From assembly GCA_015075365.1 (NCBI GenBank), contig JABTUN010000001.1, positions 124,001-188,000 on the forward strand: 64,000 bases of DNA, given 5' to 3'. Of this stretch, positions 16,523 to 25,352 are shown piece after piece; positions within the stretch are counted from its first letter, which is position 1, and each line of letters begins with the position of its first letter. This stretch comes from Verrucomicrobiaceae bacterium. Its GTDB lineage: Bacteria > Verrucomicrobiota > Verrucomicrobiia > Verrucomicrobiales > Verrucomicrobiaceae. A program made the translations under genes and the position numbers. The notes under the pieces were generated by a model. That model was not told the DNA's origin and ran no database searches. It was given only the letters and a program-made list of their open reading frames with translations.

Positions 16523-17332
16523 TCACTGCACAGGCAGTTCGTTTTGCAGGGGATTGAGGTTTGACTGAATCGGAGGCAGCCCCCCGGGCACCGGCAATCG
16601 CCCGGGTGTGGAGGGTGCCATGCCGTCCGTGCGGGTGTTGCCCGCGCTGAGGACCGGCATCAGGATTCCCATGGCCTGCCCCTCGCTGGCCTGGGTGAAC
16701 ATGTCCATTCCGCCAACCATCTTCGGCGGAGAGGAGAGACCGCTGCCTTCGAGATTGACCACCTCGACACCGCCGTCGAGCCGGCCGATGACGATCTGAT
16801 TGCCGGACCAGACGCGTCCGGCCTTCACCTGACCGGGGCTGCTGGCATCCCATTTCGGCGGCCATGAGGGTTGCGCCGGGTTTTCATACACCAGCGGCAT
16901 GTTGCCCGGACTGGTGTCCGTGAGGCCGGCGGTCATGGCCCAGTGGTTTTCACCCGGGGTGACCGCGCGGTCATAGGCGGGCTGGGTGCCGATGGCTCCA
17001 TCTGGATTGTAGCCGGCCGGAGCACCAAAGATCCGCTCGTCCCTGGCCACACCCTGCTGGAACAGCATGTGGAAGGTCTCGTTGGCGTTTTGGGGAACGC
17101 CGCCGGTGAGCGGGTTGGGCACCGAGTCCGGGAACCGGGTGTCGTTTCTGCCGGCGAACAGCTTCAAGGCCATGATGACCTGTCTGCAATTGTTCACCGC
17201 CTTGGTTTGATTGCCGATCTTCAGGACCTGCTGCACGGCGGCGCCCGACAAACCCGCGAGGATCGCGATGATTGTGATCACCACCAGCAGCTCGATCAGC
17301 GTGAAGCCGGCACGAGTGCGTTGTGTTTTCAT
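16523..17332 (-). CDS. Type II secretion / type IV pilin-like pseudopilin
   Basis: A 269-aa protein with the class III prepilin signal: short basic leader (MKTQRTRAG) then FTLIELLVVITIIAILAGL with Glu at position 5 of the mature form, to be cut by prepilin peptidase. The rest (NNCRQVIMALKLFAGRND, ETFHMLFQQGVARDERIF, SGNQIVIGRLDGGVEVV) resembles the large family of Verrucomicrobia/Planctomycetes pseudopilin-like proteins. It may belong to an envelope secretion filament or be a surface protein using this export route. Single gene with its own terminator. Confidence 0.85.
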   Translation of the reverse strand: MKTQRTRAGFTLIELLVVITIIAILAGLSGAAVQQVLKIGNQTKAVNNCRQVIMALKLFAGRNDTRFPDSVPNPLTGGVPQNANETFHMLFQQGVARDERIFGAPAGYNPDGAIGTQPAYDRAVTPGENHWAMTAGLTDTSPGNMPLVYENPAQPSWPPKWDASSPGQVKAGRVWSGNQIVIGRLDGGVEVVNLEGSGLSSPPKMVGGMDMFTQASEGQAMGILMPVLSAGNTRTDGMAPSTPGRLPVPGGLPPIQSNLNPLQNELPVQ

Positions 17333-17431
17333 GGTATGCGTATGGTTATGTTATCCCTATCTATGTGGAGCCGTGTCCTGGAAGGGCGCGGTTCCAGGAG
17401 GATTAGACTCCTCCCGCACACCAAGTGTCCA

Positions 17432-17462
17432 TAAAAAAACCCGGAGGCGGACCTCCGGGTTT
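17432..17462 (-). terminator. Rho-independent terminator after the small secreted protein gene
   Basis: On the minus strand, stem AACCCGGAGG / CCTCCGGGTT with a short loop, followed by a T run. It lies about 30 bases beyond the stop at 17495. Confidence 0.85.
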
Positions 17463-17494
17463 CACATTGTTGAATCGTGATGCGATGATCCGAA

Positions 17495-17743
17495 TCAGCT
17501 CTTGGCTTCGATGGACTCGACCTTGTTGTGGCCGACTTTCGCGGTCACCTGCTTGCCGACCATCTTTTCGTCCACCTTGGCGGCGGGGGTCAGCTTGTAG
17601 GTCTTGGTGCCGATGGTCACTTCTTTCTTCTCGGCGTTGAACTCTTTGAGCTTGCCGGTGACGTCTTCGGTTTTGCCGCAGCCCGCGAAAGCGGAGGCGG
17701 ACAGACCGACGACGATAGCGAGGGTGGTGAGGATGGATTTCAT
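17495..17743 (-). CDS. Small secreted protein, possible lipoprotein
   Basis: An 82-aa protein with a signal peptide (MKSILTTLAIVVGLSASAFA) followed by GCGKTEDVTGKLKEFNAEKK. The mature ~60 residues look like a small beta-barrel (VTIGTKTYKLTPAAKVDEKM, then VGKQVTAKVGHNKVESIEAK). The Cys two residues after the signal could be a lipidation site, but the lipobox is not canonical. The start is the ATG at 17743; the frame is open further upstream but without coding character. The gene has its own terminator. Function unknown. Confidence 0.75.
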   Translation of the reverse strand: MKSILTTLAIVVGLSASAFAGCGKTEDVTGKLKEFNAEKKEVTIGTKTYKLTPAAKVDEKMVGKQVTAKVGHNKVESIEAKS

Positions 17744-17908
17744 GAGTGTATGCTGGGTGTGTTTGTCCGTGGGAATGCCGGGATGGCAGGCCCGTTTGGC
17801 CGGATTGACACCAATAAAACGACCTCCCGGCCAAAAGCCTAGCTTTTTTTGTGGGGGAATTGAAAAATGACCGTTACAGCGGGGTTCTCTCCGCCACCCA
17901 CGCGCTCC

Positions 17909-18499
17909 ATGAATCGTCCCTCCCCCCGGTTTTCCGCCCTCTTCGCCCTCACCCTGCTGGCTCTTGCCTGCCAGGCCCATCCGCTTCCGGAAATCCCGGT
18001 GGACACCGATTTCGACGGCAAAGGCGGCTGCACCGTCCGTGTCGAGATCGATCCGCGCTCCTTTGAGGTCGATCCGAACTCCGCGCCCTCCCTGACCAAC
18101 GCCGATCTGGCCTTCCTCAACGCCGCGCGCCGGGACGATCTCAAGAAACAGGCCGCCGCCTACATCGCGCGCATGGTGAAGTGGGAGTTTGACCCCACCG
18201 GGGCCTTCGAGCCGCAGTTCACCTTCGAGTTCACCACGCATGCCAATGCCCCGCTGAAAAACCCGGAAGATGTCGTCGTGCTGACAGGCACCTGGGCTGG
18301 CAAAACGCCTGCCGGTGCCTCCGGCTACTCCATGTCGGCCTCCAAGGAGGGCGTGCTCGCCGTCGTGATCCATCATGTGGCACGCGGCATGCCGGTGGAG
18401 CGCTTCCAGGTGCTTTTCCCCGGCGAAAAGAGCTATGTGCTCGACCTGGGCACCTTCCTCCCGCGCACCGCCGCTCCCCCGCCAGTGGTGGCAAAGTGA
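17909..18499 (+). CDS. Secreted hypothetical protein
   Basis: A 196-aa protein with a signal peptide (RFSALFALTLLALACQAHP) and a mature part containing EIPVDTDFDGKGGCTVRVEI and DPRSFEVDPNSAPSLTNADL. The C-terminus is beta-rich (GVLAVVIHHVARGMPVERFQ, ending VLFPGEKSYVLDLGTF). ATG 17909 is preferred because the signal peptide starts there; an ATG 14 codons upstream adds a non-typical leader. It resembles periplasmic proteins found beside HupE/UreJ-type transporters, but no transporter is next to it, so this is a weak guess. Confidence 0.65.
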   Translation: MNRPSPRFSALFALTLLALACQAHPLPEIPVDTDFDGKGGCTVRVEIDPRSFEVDPNSAPSLTNADLAFLNAARRDDLKKQAAAYIARMVKWEFDPTGAFEPQFTFEFTTHANAPLKNPEDVVVLTGTWAGKTPAGASGYSMSASKEGVLAVVIHHVARGMPVERFQVLFPGEKSYVLDLGTFLPRTAAPPPVVAK

Positions 18500-18518
18500 G
18501 CACCGAGGGCGAGAGGCC

Positions 18519-20303
18519 TCATGCCTCCTGCTTCCATCGCATGAGGCGGCGGGAAAGCTCGGCCGCTGTGGCCTCCTCCGTAAGGCCGTCGATGATCGTG
18601 ATCTTTTTGCCAAAGGTCGTCTCCAGCCGCACGCGGTAAAAGACCTGGTTGCCGGAGCGCATGTTGCTGTCATGCGTGAACTGCACGATGTGGCGCGGCT
18701 CCAGCGCCTCGCGTTTGGAGTAAAACGGCCCCGCGCGGCTGTCGATGCGCAATTCGCTCCCGCTGAGATCGACACGGCGCTCATGAAGCAGCAGCCACAC
18801 CGCAAAGATGTCAATGGCGGGAGCCGAGATGCCCCAGACAATCTTGAAGAGCAGCGGCGCGTCCGTGGCCAGCATCACAACCAGCGCGGTGGTCCAGACC
18901 GCCCCGAAGAAGAGCAAAAAAACAGCCGTCGCACGATGCCGGCTCGCCGGGCAGAAAAGCGACAGCGGGCGGCCCTCGGAATCAAACTGCGCCTCGATGC
19001 CTCGTGCTTTCAACCGCGTCTCCAACTGCTCCTGGTCCATCGGCAGCGCTGTTCCGCCGGTTTTTTCCTCCTCCACCTCGTCGGGGGCGCGCTCGGCCTC
19101 GCCAAACACGGGCAGCGGCAGGGACTGCGGCTTGAGCTTTTCCGGGCCGACCTCCAGTGCCCACAGGTTCACCACGCGCTCGCCGGCCAGCCGGACCACC
19201 GGCTCCACATCCACGGAAGGAAGGCCGCGCGGGATGTCGATGCGCAGCGGAATGGAGCTGCCGTGGCCGTCCCGCCGTGCCTCGGCGGCGGAAATCGTCT
19301 GCGTGTGCTCCCACAGCACCTCGTGGCTGGTGCTGGAATGCTTGCCGCTGCCGCGTGTCACACGCCGCGTGCAGTGCGCGCGGACTGTCAGCATCGTCAA
19401 CGGGGAGGGATGGGTGCCCAGGCGGATCTCGCCAGCCAGCACACCACCGCTTTTCAGCGGCCATTCACGCGGCAAAAAGGAGACCGCGCCCAGCACCCGC
19501 CGCGCCTTCATGCGCCGCCAGCCCAGCCAGAGCGGCAGCAGCGCCAGCAGGCAGGGCAGCAGGCCCAGCAGAGCCAGCAGACCGTGGGAAATCTCTCCGC
19601 TCACCACGATCGCCGCCGCCAGCGGCCCCTGGATGAGCGCGATCCACCCCGCGGCGGCGAGCAACGGTGCCACACCGCCGCGCGTGGCAGTGATCTCATT
19701 CCCGGACCACTCCGTCTTCCATTTCCACGGTGTCTCGGGATGCCTTTTCTTCAACGCCAGCACGCGCATCGCCTCCCGCGCCATCGCCATGCCGCCAAAG
19801 GCCACCAGACCGCCCGCCATCGGGAACAGCGTGGGGAAAAGGGACATCAGCAGCATCAAGCCCCAGCGCAGCTCAGGGAACAACACCGCCTGCTCCGGAT
19901 TTTGCGGGTTCACCAGGCAGCGGAATGGCCGCCCGGCGTTTTCATAAGGTTGGAGCGTGGCATGGGCACGCTGCTGGAAGTCGCCAAAGTTGTCGCTGCC
20001 TTCCGTCAGGCCCACGCGGTCTGCGCGATAAGCACGCCCGCGGAACTCATAGCGGTACTCCGCCTTCACCTCGTAAGTCGTGCCGCCCTTGCTGCCGCGG
20101 GACCTGCTCATCTCCACTTTTTCGATCCAGCAGGGCGTCTCCTCCCACAAGCGCGCGCTCCACCAGCCTTGGATGGCAGGAAAATAGAGGAAGAAACCAA
20201 CGGCCACGCCCGCGAGGATGAACACGGAGCCGAACAACGCCGCGCAACCGCCGCCCATGCCCGCTGCCGCGCCGCCCGCCTGTGTTCGAAGATGGAGTGC
20301 CAT
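18519..20303 (-). CDS. DUF3592-domain membrane protein
   Basis: A 594-aa protein with about six predicted membrane segments: one near residues 20-45, a pair around 150-185, a pair around 225-270 and a pair around 460-510. Between the first two lies a DUF3592-like extracytoplasmic domain (CWIEKVEMSRSR, YEVKAEYRYEFRGRAY, FRCLVNPQNPEQAVL). The C-terminal cytoplasmic part is beta-rich (RVDLSGSELRIDSRAGPF, ITIIDGLTEEATAAELSRRL). The start at 20303 is preferred over one 12 codons upstream. It is divergent from the TIGR02206 gene. Function unknown. Confidence 0.7.
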   Translation of the reverse strand: MALHLRTQAGGAAAGMGGGCAALFGSVFILAGVAVGFFLYFPAIQGWWSARLWEETPCWIEKVEMSRSRGSKGGTTYEVKAEYRYEFRGRAYRADRVGLTEGSDNFGDFQQRAHATLQPYENAGRPFRCLVNPQNPEQAVLFPELRWGLMLLMSLFPTLFPMAGGLVAFGGMAMAREAMRVLALKKRHPETPWKWKTEWSGNEITATRGGVAPLLAAAGWIALIQGPLAAAIVVSGEISHGLLALLGLLPCLLALLPLWLGWRRMKARRVLGAVSFLPREWPLKSGGVLAGEIRLGTHPSPLTMLTVRAHCTRRVTRGSGKHSSTSHEVLWEHTQTISAAEARRDGHGSSIPLRIDIPRGLPSVDVEPVVRLAGERVVNLWALEVGPEKLKPQSLPLPVFGEAERAPDEVEEEKTGGTALPMDQEQLETRLKARGIEAQFDSEGRPLSLFCPASRHRATAVFLLFFGAVWTTALVVMLATDAPLLFKIVWGISAPAIDIFAVWLLLHERRVDLSGSELRIDSRAGPFYSKREALEPRHIVQFTHDSNMRSGNQVFYRVRLETTFGKKITIIDGLTEEATAAELSRRLMRWKQEA

Positions 20304-20359
20304 GAGTGAACTCTCGCACAAACTGCCTGACACCCGCAAGCGCCGCGTATCATCCGCGC

Positions 20360-21061
20360 ATGCCTCCCGCCGCGCCTTCGTTTCATCCCTGGGGACCGTC
20401 CCACCAGACCGTGCTCGTGCTTGTGGGCCTGGCGGGCGTCTTCATGCAGCTCGCCGCGCGCGGTTCCCTGCGGCTCCCCATGGAGCGCGCGCTGGGCACC
20501 TTGCTGCTCGCCATTTTTCCGGCCTCCCTGGCCGTGCATGCGTTCAACGGCACCCTCGCGGCGCAAAACGCCCTGCCGGTGCAATACTGTGACGTCGCCA
20601 CCATCGCGGGCGGCCTCGCCTTGTGGACGCGCCGTGCGTTCTGGTGCGAGGTCGTGTACTTTTTCGGTCTCGCGGGCACCTTGCAGGGCCTCATCACGCC
20701 CGCCTTGCTCTACGATTTCCCGGACCCGCGCTTCTTCATGTTTTTCCTCATCCACGGCACCGTGCCGCTGACCTCGCTCTATGTGGTCACCGGCATGGGC
20801 ATGGCCCCGCGCGCCGGTGCCGTCTGGCGGATGTACCTTTTTTCGCTCGGTTGGTATGCCGTCACAGCACTGGTCAACCTGGCGCTGGGCACCAACTACG
20901 CTTTCCAATGCGCCAAGCCGCTTCAGGCCAGCCTGTTTGACCATCTCGGGCCAGTCCCATGGCACAATCTGGGCGCCATGCTGCTGGGCGTGGTCGTCTA
21001 TGCGCTGCTTGACCTGCCCTTCGCCTTCCGCCGGAGCCGGCGCATGATGCGTGATGCGTGA
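20360..21061 (+). CDS. TIGR02206 (YwaF-like) integral membrane protein
   Basis: A 233-aa protein with about seven hydrophobic segments and the conserved HG.VPLTSLYVV pattern (FFLIHGTVPLTSLYVV), a WYAVTALVNLALGTNYAF segment and a closing LLGVVVYALLDLPFAF. These match the TIGR02206/YwaF family of conserved membrane proteins of unknown activity. Start 20360 begins at MPPAAPSFHPWG and avoids an unconvincing 18-residue upstream extension. Confidence 0.75.
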   Translation: MPPAAPSFHPWGPSHQTVLVLVGLAGVFMQLAARGSLRLPMERALGTLLLAIFPASLAVHAFNGTLAAQNALPVQYCDVATIAGGLALWTRRAFWCEVVYFFGLAGTLQGLITPALLYDFPDPRFFMFFLIHGTVPLTSLYVVTGMGMAPRAGAVWRMYLFSLGWYAVTALVNLALGTNYAFQCAKPLQASLFDHLGPVPWHNLGAMLLGVVVYALLDLPFAFRRSRRMMRDA

Positions 21062-21094
21062 GCCGGTTTCGGGCCTTCATTTCGATTTCACGTG

Positions 21095-22156
21095 TCACTC
21101 GTCACGCATTACGGGCACGGCAGGCAGCGGTGCCACGATGTTCACCGGCCAGGGCTGGAATTTCTCGATGATGCCCGGCGCCAGCTCTTTGCCGGACTCG
21201 TAGGCACGGCGGAACATCTCCAGCTTCGCGTCGATGTTATCGACGTGGTGCAGCGCGATGGCCTCCGGCGTCTTCGGCAGCACCGGGGAGCCAAATTCGA
21301 GCGCGCCGTGATGCGCGGCGATGAGGTGCAGAAGGTGCAGCCTCACCGAATCCGACGCCGGTTCGACGTGCAGCCACTCCGCGGCCTCCGGGCGCTCCAT
21401 CACATCCCGCCACAGCTTGTTCACCAGCTCCATTCCCAGCGGGATGTGCCCCAACAGCTCCGCCACCGTCGTGAGCGACTGCGCGAAGCTGTTTTCCGCG
21501 TAGCAGTTCTCCCACAGCTTCCCGCAGTCGTGAAACAACACGCCCGTGATCATCAGATCGCGATTGAGGCCGGGATAGACTCCGCATACCGCCACGGCGC
21601 AGCGCATCATCTGCGCCACATGCTCCACCAGGCCGCCACGACGCGCGTGGTGGTTCTTTTTTGCCGCCGCCGTGCGTTTCAGTCGCTCGCCATGTTTTTC
21701 GAGAAACAGCGCGCACAGCGCCTTCAGACGCGGATCGCGGATTTCGGAGCAAAACCGCGCGATGTCATCAAAATCCGCCGCTTGCTGCCGCGCGAGCTCG
21801 GAATCACCCGAAAGCAGCGTGGCACGCTCCTCCTCGCTCAACAGCCGCAGCCTCGGCTGCTTCGGCTCGATGCCGTATTTGCCCGTGTCGATCCACTGCG
21901 CCGCCAGCTCGATGAACTGCCCGCGGTCCAGCTCCGCCGCGTCCCGGAAGAGCGGGTTGTTATCAAACACACGCCACACCAGTGAATCGCCCGCGTCCGC
22001 CAGCTTCACTTCCACAAATGGCGCACCTGTGCTCGTCGTGCGCTCCGCCTTCATTTCCACCTGCACATGCAGCCGGTAGGGCTGCGGCTGCCCGCTGGCG
22101 ATGGATTTGAGCTGGGAGATCGTCAGCAGATCGGGATCGGCGGCGGAGTCGGGCAT
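21095..22156 (-). CDS. YhaM-like HD-domain 3'-5' exoribonuclease
   Basis: A 353-aa protein. Residues 10-100 form an OB-fold nucleic-acid-binding part (LTISQLKSIASGQPQPYRLH, then VWRVFDNNP). The HD phosphohydrolase domain follows: HHARRGGLVEHVAQM, LFHDCGKLWE (the HD pair) and HLIAAHHGALEFGSP. This layout matches the YhaM/CBF1 family that removes 3' ends from RNA in a metal-dependent way. The start at 22156 is chosen because it opens the conserved LTISQLK region, while upstream codons fall in a repeat (22161-22230). Confidence 0.85.
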   Translation of the reverse strand: MPDSAADPDLLTISQLKSIASGQPQPYRLHVQVEMKAERTTSTGAPFVEVKLADAGDSLVWRVFDNNPLFRDAAELDRGQFIELAAQWIDTGKYGIEPKQPRLRLLSEEERATLLSGDSELARQQAADFDDIARFCSEIRDPRLKALCALFLEKHGERLKRTAAAKKNHHARRGGLVEHVAQMMRCAVAVCGVYPGLNRDLMITGVLFHDCGKLWENCYAENSFAQSLTTVAELLGHIPLGMELVNKLWRDVMERPEAAEWLHVEPASDSVRLHLLHLIAAHHGALEFGSPVLPKTPEAIALHHVDNIDAKLEMFRRAYESGKELAPGIIEKFQPWPVNIVAPLPAVPVMRDE

Positions 22157-22160
22157 AGGG

Positions 22161-22230
22161 CTGGAGGTGAAGTGCTGGAGTATTGGCGTGGTGGAGTGAG
22201 GTACTCCACCACAAAACTCCACTACTCCAT
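22161..22230. repeat. Low-complexity inverted repeat (GGTGGAGT family)
   Basis: Inner perfect palindrome GGTGGAGT / ACTCCACC (22190-22197 and 22203-22210). Outer arms around 22171-22183 and 22213-22226 (AGTGCTGGAGTATT / ACTCCACTACT) extend the cruciform. It is the clearest copy of the family also seen at 8342-8397 and lies upstream of the exoribonuclease start. Confidence 0.75.
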
Positions 22231-22237
22231 AGCCCCG

Positions 22238-22498
22238 TCAGTAAGTGAACAGATCGCTCACCTCCCACGCGCGCTCCACCGTGCGGCCTTGCAGGCTCAC
22301 CGCGCGGTTCAGCGCCGCCGTGACGCGCTGCTGCATGTGCTTCGTCAGCCGGCGGCCCTTGCGGGCGCGCTGCACGGCCTTGTGCGTGATGGGCTCCTCG
22401 CTGGCGGTCACCAGATCGTGGTTGCCCAGCCCCAGCCCGCCCAGAATGCCTTCCAGCGGCTGCACGCCCATGTTGCGCTCGATTTCGTCCTGTCCCAT
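22238..22498 (-). CDS. Small conserved hypothetical protein
   Basis: An 86-aa protein, highly charged and helical (EIERNMGVQPLEGILGGLGL, then HKAVQRARKGRRLTKHMQQR). No signal peptide, membrane segment or Cys motif. The RARKGRR stretch could bind nucleic acid. It precedes the exoribonuclease gene on the same strand with a repeat-filled gap of about 80 bases, so joint transcription is possible. Confidence 0.6.
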   Translation of the reverse strand: MGQDEIERNMGVQPLEGILGGLGLGNHDLVTASEEPITHKAVQRARKGRRLTKHMQQRVTAALNRAVSLQGRTVERAWEVSDLFTY

Positions 22499-22507
22499 GC
22501 TCCTTCC

Positions 22508-22544
22508 CTAATTCCAAAATCTGAAATCTAAAATCCAAAATTGC
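22508..22544. repeat. A/T-rich low-complexity word cluster (AAATCTAAAATCC)
   Basis: Bases AATTCCAAAATCTGAAATC, then TAAAATCCAAAATTG, stand out from the GC-rich context between divergent genes. The style is like the other intergenic word repeats. No second arm is visible here. Confidence 0.4.
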
Positions 22545-22546
22545 CC

Positions 22547-23509
22547 ATGCGCGTCCTCCTGACCACCACCAGCTACCAAGACACCCCCGGCGATCATCAC
22601 GCGCTGCTTGAGTCCCAGGGATTTGAGATCCACCGCGAGCGCGGACCGCTGCCGGAGAGCCGCATGCTGGAGCTGGCCGGCCAGTTCGACGCCTTCCTCT
22701 GTGGCGACGACGAAATCACCCGCGCTGTGCTCGACAAATCGCTGCCGCGCCTCCGTGTGATCTCAAAATATGGCATCGGCCTCGACAAGATCGACGTGGC
22801 GGCCTGCACCGAGAAAAAACTGCCCGTGCTGTTCACGCCGGGCGTGAACCACACCACCGTCGCGGAACACACCTTCTGCCTCCTGCTCGCCCTGGTGCGT
22901 AATCTCGTCGATTCCGCCAACGCGGTGCGTGCAGGGCAGTGGAAACGTGTCACCGGCCACGAAATCTGGAACAAGACCATCGGCATCGTCGGTCTCGGCC
23001 GCATCGGCCAGGAGGTCGCGCGGCGCGCGGCGGCCTTTGGCATGAAGATTCATGCGATGGATCTGCCGCAGTATTGGCCGAAGGCATTTGCCGATGAGTT
23101 TAGCATCACCCAGCACGAAACGATCGAAACCATGCTACCGCATCTCGACGTGCTGAGCCTGCACGCCAATCTGAGCGAAAGCACACGCCATCTCGTGAAT
23201 GCGAAACGCATCGGCCTCGCGAAAAAGGGCCTGCTCGTCGTCAACACCTCGCGGGCGGAGCTCGTGCACATGCCGGACATGATCGCCGCGCTCGCAAGCG
23301 GCCAGATCGGCGGTTATGCCACCGACGTGCTCGACGAAGAACCGCCGCCGGCCGATCATCCGCTGCTGAAGCACCCCAAGGCCCTCATCACGCCCCACAT
23401 CGGCTCCCGCACCTATGAAAGCGTGCCGCGCCAGGCCATGCGCGCGACCTTGAACCTCGTGAACTACCTCAAGGGCGAAAAAGACGTGATTCAGGCAAAC
23501 AAGTGGTAA
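22547..23509 (+). CDS. D-isomer-specific 2-hydroxyacid dehydrogenase
   Basis: A 320-aa protein of the phosphoglycerate dehydrogenase-like family. The NAD-binding signature is GIVGLGRIGQEVARRAAAFG. The catalytic set is the Arg in NTSRAELV, the Glu in VLDEEPPPADHPLL and the His in ITPHIGS. The N-terminal region (KYGIGLDKIDVAACTEKKLP) is typical. It oxidises a D-2-hydroxyacid or reduces the 2-oxo acid with NAD(H); substrate unknown. There is no ACT domain, so it is shorter than standard serine-pathway SerA. ATG 22547 is preferred to a TTG two codons earlier. It ends seven bases from the convergent KdpE-like gene. Confidence 0.88.
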   Translation: MRVLLTTTSYQDTPGDHHALLESQGFEIHRERGPLPESRMLELAGQFDAFLCGDDEITRAVLDKSLPRLRVISKYGIGLDKIDVAACTEKKLPVLFTPGVNHTTVAEHTFCLLLALVRNLVDSANAVRAGQWKRVTGHEIWNKTIGIVGLGRIGQEVARRAAAFGMKIHAMDLPQYWPKAFADEFSITQHETIETMLPHLDVLSLHANLSESTRHLVNAKRIGLAKKGLLVVNTSRAELVHMPDMIAALASGQIGGYATDVLDEEPPPADHPLLKHPKALITPHIGSRTYESVPRQAMRATLNLVNYLKGEKDVIQANKW

Positions 23510-23516
23510 ACGCCGA

Positions 23517-24182
23517 TCACTCCGTCTCCAGCCGGTATCCAATGCCCGGTTCGTTAACGATGCGCACGCCGCGGTCACCGAGTTTTTTGCGGAGGTGGTT
23601 GATGTGGACGCGCAGGCCTTCGCTGGGGTCGCTGGACTGGCCGGGCCAGACTTGCTTCACGATCTGGTTTTGCGTTACGATGCGGCCCGCGTGCTCGGTG
23701 AGCACTTTGAGCAGCGCAAACTCGGTCGGGGTGAGTTTGAGCGCCTCATCGCCGATTTGGGCCTCGTGATGCAGCAGATCGACTTTGAGCGCTCCAGCGA
23801 TGATTTCGGGCGTGTGACGCGGTCCGCGCCGACGTTGGATGACATCGAGCCGCGCGAGTAGCTCCGCGCTGCCGAAAGGCTTCGTCACATAGTCATCAGC
23901 ACCGATTTCGAGCGCCTGGACCTTTGTGGCCTCTTGATCGCGCACACTCAAAATGAGCACCGGCACATCGCTCCACTCGCGCAGCCGTTTCAGCACCTCC
24001 AGGCCGCCGAGGCCCGGCAGGCCGAGATCGAGCAAGACGACATCCGGACGATGAAACGCGGCCTCTTGCAGCCCCCGCTGGCCTTCATCCGCCTCGCAGA
24101 CCTCGTAGCCGCGTGACTCCAGCAGCATCCGAAGCAGGCGGCGCATCTGCTGCTCGTCATCGATGATGAGGGCTTTGCTCAT
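23517..24182 (-). CDS. kdpE: KdpE-like OmpR-family response regulator
   Basis: A 221-aa protein with a receiver domain (phosphoacceptor D52; conserved T/S and K) and an OmpR/PhoB winged helix (LTPTEFALLKVLTEHAGRIV, then LRVHINHLRKKLG). It starts inside the last codons of the KdpD-like kinase gene (ATGA overlap), so both are translated together. The sequence reads like KdpE, the regulator of high-affinity potassium uptake. No kdpFABC genes are present; kup lies in the same gene cluster and is the probable target. Confidence 0.85.
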   Translation of the reverse strand: MSKALIIDDEQQMRRLLRMLLESRGYEVCEADEGQRGLQEAAFHRPDVVLLDLGLPGLGGLEVLKRLREWSDVPVLILSVRDQEATKVQALEIGADDYVTKPFGSAELLARLDVIQRRRGPRHTPEIIAGALKVDLLHHEAQIGDEALKLTPTEFALLKVLTEHAGRIVTQNQIVKQVWPGQSSDPSEGLRVHINHLRKKLGDRGVRIVNEPGIGYRLETE

Positions 24183-25273
24183 GGCTGGCGTGTTTTGACC
24201 GGCAGGCTGAAACGAAACTCTGCGCCGCCCTCCGGATGATTGCGCACCGAGATGTCACCTTTCATCGCCCGCATCAAGCCGCGTGAAATGGCCAGGCCGA
24301 GCCCCGTGCCGCCTGCGGGCGACCCGGGTGCGCGGGCGAATTTTTCAAACACGCGCTCCTCCATCTCCGGCGGCAGGCCGGGGCCGTGGTCGCGCACGCG
24401 GATCTCCAAGGTGTCTTCCTTGGTCAATGCGGCGTGAATCTCGATCTCACTCCCCGCCTGCGCATGCTGCGTGGCATTGTGCAGCACGTTGGCGAGCGCT
24501 TGGGAGAGCAAGCGGCTGTCGAGCTTGAGCAGCGGCAAGTTTTCCGCGCCGATGATGCGCAGCGGATGCGGCAGAAGCTCACGCTGAAGGGGCGAGGTGG
24601 CAGCGTGTATCACATCGAGGAACTCGCACCAGTCCGGCGCGGGCTTCACGGCATCAGATTCCACTCGGGTGATCTCCAAAAAGTTCTCCACGATGCGCTG
24701 AAGCCGCCGCGTGGCCGTGTCGATCTCCGCCGCGAACGGATTCGCCGTGCCGAGGCCATCCAAGGCCGTGCGGATGATCGTGATCGGCGTTTTGAGCTCA
24801 TGCGACACGCTGTCGAGCAGCGTTCGATGCAGCCTCTCGGCCTCCGCCGCGAGCTCGGCGTGATGTTTGGCCTCCTGAAGCTGCTCCTGTTCGCGATGCG
24901 TGCGCTCCAGCGCCGATTCACGCTCGCGGAGCTTCGTGATGAGATGACCCATGCTCAGTGCCACGACGAAGAACATCGCAAACATGACCATGTCCTCCGG
25001 TTTCTCGATGTGAAACGTGAATCGCGGCGGGATAAAAATGAAATTCCACACCAGCGCACTCACCACGCCCATCGCCAGCACGGGCCCTCGATTCCAACGC
25101 GTGCCCGCGAGCACGATGGCCAGCAGAAACACTAACGCGGAAAACGTGGACCCCGTGTAAGGCAGCAGCACCCAGCACAACGAGGCCAGGACAAAAAGAA
25201 TCGTCAGCCCCCAGCTAAACTGGCCGACGACGTGCACGGGCACGGTTTGTCGGGGTTTGGATGGATCGTTCAT
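24179..25273 (-). CDS. Truncated KdpD-like sensor histidine kinase
   Basis: A 364-aa protein. Residues 20-110 carry four membrane segments of the KdpD/DUF4118 module (WGLTILFVLASLCWVLLPYT through VMFAMFFVVALSMGHL). A coiled linker leads to the HisKA helix with H158 (SVSHELKTPIT), then HATPase motifs (NVLHNATQHA, RDHGPGLPPEMEERVFEKFA, GTGLGLAI). Full KdpD proteins are near 900 residues; the N-terminal KdpD and USP sensory domains are absent. The start at 25273 lies 55 bases after an 11-bp direct-repeat box (25328-25345). It is coupled to the KdpE-like gene. Confidence 0.85.
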   Translation of the reverse strand: MNDPSKPRQTVPVHVVGQFSWGLTILFVLASLCWVLLPYTGSTFSALVFLLAIVLAGTRWNRGPVLAMGVVSALVWNFIFIPPRFTFHIEKPEDMVMFAMFFVVALSMGHLITKLRERESALERTHREQEQLQEAKHHAELAAEAERLHRTLLDSVSHELKTPITIIRTALDGLGTANPFAAEIDTATRRLQRIVENFLEITRVESDAVKPAPDWCEFLDVIHAATSPLQRELLPHPLRIIGAENLPLLKLDSRLLSQALANVLHNATQHAQAGSEIEIHAALTKEDTLEIRVRDHGPGLPPEMEERVFEKFARAPGSPAGGTGLGLAISRGLMRAMKGDISVRNHPEGGAEFRFSLPVKTRQP

Positions 25274-25327
25274 GAATTTATCCTGCTTCTGATGAGGATG
25301 ACCGCCAGTAAACAAAGTGGATCTCAG

Positions 25328-25345
25328 CGTGAAGAAGCTGTGAAG
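25328..25345 (-). promoter_or_regulatory. Putative KdpE/OmpR-type binding box upstream of the KdpD-like gene
   Basis: On the plus strand GTGAAG-N5-GTGAAG (11-bp direct repeat), 55 bases before the kinase start. It matches 15 of 18 bases with the box upstream of kup (28341-28358). An 11-bp repeat is the spacing OmpR-family regulators use. Confidence 0.45.
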
Positions 25346-25352
25346 CTCGCAC

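Noticed and set aside
18375-20309. Plus-strand open frame of about 640 codons
   Set aside because: It is opposite the DUF3592 membrane protein gene, lacks domain signatures and is basic throughout, as expected for a reverse shadow of GC-rich coding DNA.
21080-21100. Possible parS site
   Set aside because: TTTCACGTG is present, but the second half of the 16-bp palindrome does not match, and it is 37 kb from parB.
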